Source of the DNA: Acheta domesticus
Lineage: Eukaryota > Arthropoda > Insecta > Orthoptera > Gryllidae
Length of the DNA: 64,000 bases
NCBI GenBank assembly: GCA_031308135.1
Contig: JAHLJT010000631.1
Location: forward strand, 214,653,773-214,717,772
Reading direction: 5' to 3'
The notes beneath the pieces were generated by a model, which did not search any database, was not told the DNA's origin, and saw nothing but the letters and a program-made list of their open reading frames with translations. Each line of letters opens with the position of its first letter. Position 1 is the first letter of the stretch. Of the stretch, positions 60,635-64,000 are shown piece after piece. Position numbers and translations under genes: made by a program.

Positions 60635-60664
60635 CCGCGCGCGAGTAAGCCTACTCGCGCGCGG
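60635..60664. repeat. GC-rich hairpin, 13-bp perfect arms
   Basis: CCGCGCGCGAGTA, loop AGCC, TACTCGCGCGCGG, in an AT-rich setting. Confidence 0.9.
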
Positions 60665-60872
60665 AGTCCAGCGCATCCCTTATGTAGTTTTAATTCTTTA
60701 TTAACATCGTTAGTATTCTTTTCTTATTTGTCTACAGCTAAAGTTTAATTTAATACACTATGAAAAGAAACATAATTGTAAACAATGTTTGAAGCCTTCA
60801 TTAATATCCGCGAGCTTGTTCTTGCACCCTCGTTTCGTTAAATGCGAGTTGACGACAGGACTCTGATATCTA

Positions 60873-61673
60873 AGAGACCGGAAAAATATGTAGAATGAAA
60901 CGTCAAAATATGTACATAAATATGTAATGAAAATGGTGAGAATACGTTATAAATATGTAAAATCGGATATAATATGTAGTATTAAAGTACTCTAATTATA
61001 TAAGTCATTTACATAATATGAACGTACATTTATAAAAAAGTGCCTATAGACATTTTAAAATCAAACGTTTCAAAAATCATTTGGAAAGCACAGGTTGATG
61101 TACACTTGCGCCATACAACTTTCCCATCAGTAGTAAAATCTTCACAAATTGTTCCAGGAATGTAGTTTAGCAGACTGTAGTACACAATAGAAGCCATCGT
61201 ACAAACTGGCGAAATTTACGACCAGCGAACAATCACTGCAGCATGGAATATTCTCATCCAACTGTTACACGACGTCGATCGCCAAAGTTAATTGGAAATT
61301 AAGGTTAAATGTCGCCAAACGTGGCGTCAAGGATACTTTTCACACATAAACGTGAGAATATCCGACCGAGTCTTTACAAAACGTATCTGGAGTAGAGTAC
61401 GCAGTAGCATGCAGTAATAATGTAGGGGGAAATGCTAAATTTTTTAAAAATACTTCTTTTCATAAAAATATGCATTCAAATTGATAAAATAAAAAGAAAT
61501 GTTGAGAAAATAGCGAAATATGTAAAATTTGTAATTTAGTGCCAAATATGTAAAAATATGTAATAAAAAAATTGGATATTGTGTTAAGACGGCGACAATT
61601 CGCCAAGATTAAAATTCTGAGAACGTTACGTAGAAAAACAAAAAATAAGTAATTACATAAAAATCCGGTCTCT
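60873..61673. mobile_element. AT-rich TIR element, 0.8 kb, unclassified
   Basis: The left end AGAGACCGGAAAAATATGTA and the right end read inward AGAGACCGGATTTTTATGTA are inverted repeats. AATATGTAA-type motifs are repeated subterminally at both ends. No transposase and no clean target duplication. Confidence 0.65.
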
Positions 61674-62523
61674 ACTAATATCAAATCTGTACCTCGTTTT
61701 TCGATGCAAAATAGTGACTACTGTACGAGAGAGAACATTTCTGGTTAGCAGATTTTGTTAACAATGTCCGTTGCTATCACATATGATTCAACTACTGTTA
61801 GTAAAAAGAAGCGAGGGTAAGTATTCCAGGGCTCAAGGAAACGCGTGTATATCACACATGCGCAAGACAGCAAAAGAATTAAATAACAAAGTCACGAAAT
61901 ACAGTATACGTGTTTGATGCATTCAATCCTTGGAACAAGAGTTTAATCGTCGATGGCAAGGCTTACGAGTCGATCAAAATTTAAGGAATAATTTGATAAT
62001 CGTCAAGCGAAACGACATCGGTGAAACGTAAATATAACATTAAATGTTGCTTTTTGAGCATATGAAAAATCAATTGAGAATTTTTTCTCGTTTATTTTTG
62101 TCGCATGTTAGTAAGTTAATCATTAACATTAACTTAGTAATTAACAAACGCAGCAACTGCTTAATCGGTCTTCATATTTATTGTATTATAATTCGTTGTC
62201 TTCATATTTATTGTACTCGTTGGAGATCACAGCTAGAACTTACGTATTGGCAAGCGAACCTCATGGTAGCTATTTGGGAACGGGAGAAAAGAATTCCCAA
62301 CAGAAATCGCCTCGCCACAGTAGGAAGAGAAAGCATCCAAAGGCTGAACAAAGGGCGATGGGCAGAGGCATAGAGGAGAAGGCGGCGTGACATAGGTCAC
62401 GTTAGCCACACGCATATAAGGGAGTAGACGAAGCGAATGGGCGAGTTCTAGAGGAGTGAGGACCTCGTGCTGAGGCACAAATTTGCGCCAGGGCGGTGCA
62501 GCGAGCAGGGCTCGCGAGGCAAG
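61674..62523. other. Intergenic
   Basis: AT-rich then GC-rich from 62230. ACGCATATAAGGGAG at about 62410 resembles a TATA box. Together with the next segment it could be an LTR. Confidence 0.35.
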
Positions 62524-62821
62524 TCACGTGTTGACGCGCCTGTGGGGACTGTGTCCCAGATGTGACTGCGGTCACGTAGGAGTGATGCTGTGTGCAAGCT
62601 CCGAGTGAGGTGTGGTTGAGATCCATCACTCACACATGAATCGGTTAAGATCGCTCCTGCGATCAAGGCACATCACGGATTGATGCACCTGTAAGGATTT
62701 TGTGTCCGAGTGTGACATCCGGTCATGGAAGCTTGGCTTTGTGCGCGCTTCGAATTGAGGAGTGGCGAGTGCCACTAGTTAAACCGATTCTCAATCGGAT
62801 TTGGGATCGCTCCCGTCAGGG
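62524..62821. repeat. 149-bp imperfect tandem duplication
   Basis: 62524-62672 and 62673-62821 align throughout: TCACG..TTGA(C/T)GC(G/A)CCTGT, TGTGTCC, GGTCA, TTGTG(T/C)GC-like and GATCGCTCC(T/C)G blocks recur in order. It lies downstream of a TATA-like box, perhaps in an LTR. Confidence 0.7.
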
Positions 62822-63960
62822 GACAGTAGAAGGTCTATCAGAGCTATTGTGTAGAATTTAACTGTACATATTAGTTTTGTAAATATAACTGTATATATGC
62901 AAGCTCTATCTGTGTTCGCTGTGAGTACCCATGACGTCACACTATATCTGTGGATTCATTAAATCATTGGATACAGTCCTATTTTAATATCATGCAAGAC
63001 TAGTCGGAAAGTTCGAAAACAATTAAACATTTTGATATTTTAAAACGAATTCGTCGTAACTAAAAGAGAGATAAAATCAGATGATTAAATGTTACCTACA
63101 CATTGAAACTGTGTTTACCATAAGAGACAGTGTCTCTTTTGAAGAAAAAAAAGGGAAATCTCCTAACAGAATTTAAATCGGTGAGAAAACTATTATGATC
63201 CTTATTACAATTATTGAACAACTTTTTAAAATTGTTGAATTGCAAAATCGATTACGTAATCTTCAAAATTCCAAAAATTAAGATATCCGTGATGTTTCAA
63301 GTAAATATGAAGCTTTATTCATTCCGAAAATACAAAAGTATTATTAAAATTGAAAATCGTACAGTGTTGTTAAGCGTACTTTTCCGGTATGTCATGAAAT
63401 CTACATTTATTCTCTAAATTTTTGAACAGATTAGAAGGCCTAGTATCGACAGCAGCATATCCATTTTGGAAACATTCCTACTTGCGTATTGAACGACGGA
63501 TATTTTCCGAAACCGATCTAAGGAATACGGTACTAAAACCCTGCGTTGGAATTTGCTTTCTTTAAAGTTCGTTTTTGTACAAAAGCGAGTTTTCTTTAAA
63601 GTTCGTTTTTGTACCAAATTGTTCACTCTAGTACTCGGTTGTGAAAGAGAAGTACGTGAGTAACATAGTACGGTTAAATAATAATCAGAAAAAAATATGT
63701 TGGAATGTGCGAATCAGAATCTGGAAAATTGATTTTCCCAGACCTGGAAAACCGGTAAAAAGCCTTGAATTCCAAAATGCAAGATCGCTGGTCACCCTGG
63801 TCTAGTGAAAGTCAGGAAGAGGGCAGTCTGGCCCCAAATTCTTGCATTCAAGTAAACCTGGTCGATCATTTTCAAAAATATTCTCACAAATTGCTTCAGT
63901 TTTTTTCGCTGCACATTTTTACTTTCTCGCTCTTAAGAGACTTAAGAGAAAGTTATGTAT
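62822..63960. other. Intergenic
   Basis: AT-rich, without a recognised gene. 63557-63580 and 63591-63614 are an exact 24-bp direct repeat. Confidence 0.5.
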
Positions 63961-63974
63961 TGCGCGAGAAAATG

Positions 63975-63999
63975 GCGAAGTGGATAAATCCAGTTGCTA
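63975..63999. repeat. Inverted copy of the 44.3-kb short repeat
   Basis: GGATAAATCCAGTTGCT is the complement of 44322-44346. The element probably continues beyond the window. Confidence 0.55.
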
Positions 64000-64000
64000 A

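Noticed and set aside
60545..60670. Helitron 3' end
   Set aside because: There is no CTRRT motif just after either hairpin and no rolling-circle replication protein nearby.
1..64000. CRISPR arrays, operons or prokaryotic genes
   Set aside because: No regularly spaced direct repeats with unique spacers. The intron-exon genes and repeat content are eukaryotic.

Overview
This window is nuclear DNA of an insect. The host genes have short exons in long AT-rich introns with GT-AG splice sites. The rest is mostly old transposon debris of insect types: mariner, Tc1, piggyBac-like, Jockey-type LINEs, Penelope-like elements and foldback MITEs. The repeat load and intron lengths would fit a large-genome lineage such as a polyneopteran, but that is inference; nothing here fixes the order. 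I see no rRNA genes, no intact tRNA genes and no prokaryote-type features.

Three host genes are supported. (1) RpL15 (60S ribosomal protein L15), minus strand, 10,579 to 521. The non-coding first exon and three coding exons (140 of about 204 residues) are present; the last coding part lies left of base 1. Its 8.5-kb intron is full of transposon remains. (2) LZTFL1 (BBSome regulator, a coiled-coil protein), minus strand, seven coding exons from 53,288 to 39,635, 311 codons. (3) eIF4B, plus strand, twelve coding exons from 53,667 to 57,023, 632 codons. LZTFL1 and eIF4B lie head to head with about 380 bp between their start codons, so they probably share a bidirectional promoter. RpL15 and eIF4B both have pyrimidine tracts near their likely mRNA starts, as expected of TOP mRNAs.

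Layout: 1-10.6 kb is RpL15 and its intronic repeats. 10.6-13.5 kb holds foldback MITEs, a 1-kb TIR transposon and a Tc1 fossil. 13.9-19.7 kb is a near-complete but frameshifted Jockey/X-like LINE. 19.7-29.5 kb holds a LINE tail, a foldback element split by an LTR-like insertion, a Penelope-like fragment abutting an internally deleted mariner, and a pyrimidine microsatellite. 29.5-38 kb holds a DDE transposon start, a tRNA-like SINE, a Tc1 element with TIRs, a second Penelope-like element and a truncated LINE. 39.6-53.3 kb is LZTFL1 with repeats in its introns. 53.3-57.2 kb is eIF4B. 57-64 kb is its 3' region plus unclassified repeats, hairpins and a TIR element.

The most informative structures are: a piggyBac-like insertion at TTAA inside an older repeat, with a paralogous empty site elsewhere in the window; a foldback MITE superfamily whose members share inner arms and a terminal motif but differ in outer arms; and a MITE/parent pair of DDE transposons. 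I found no convincing undescribed biochemical system. All element assignments come from motif recognition by eye, without database searches.
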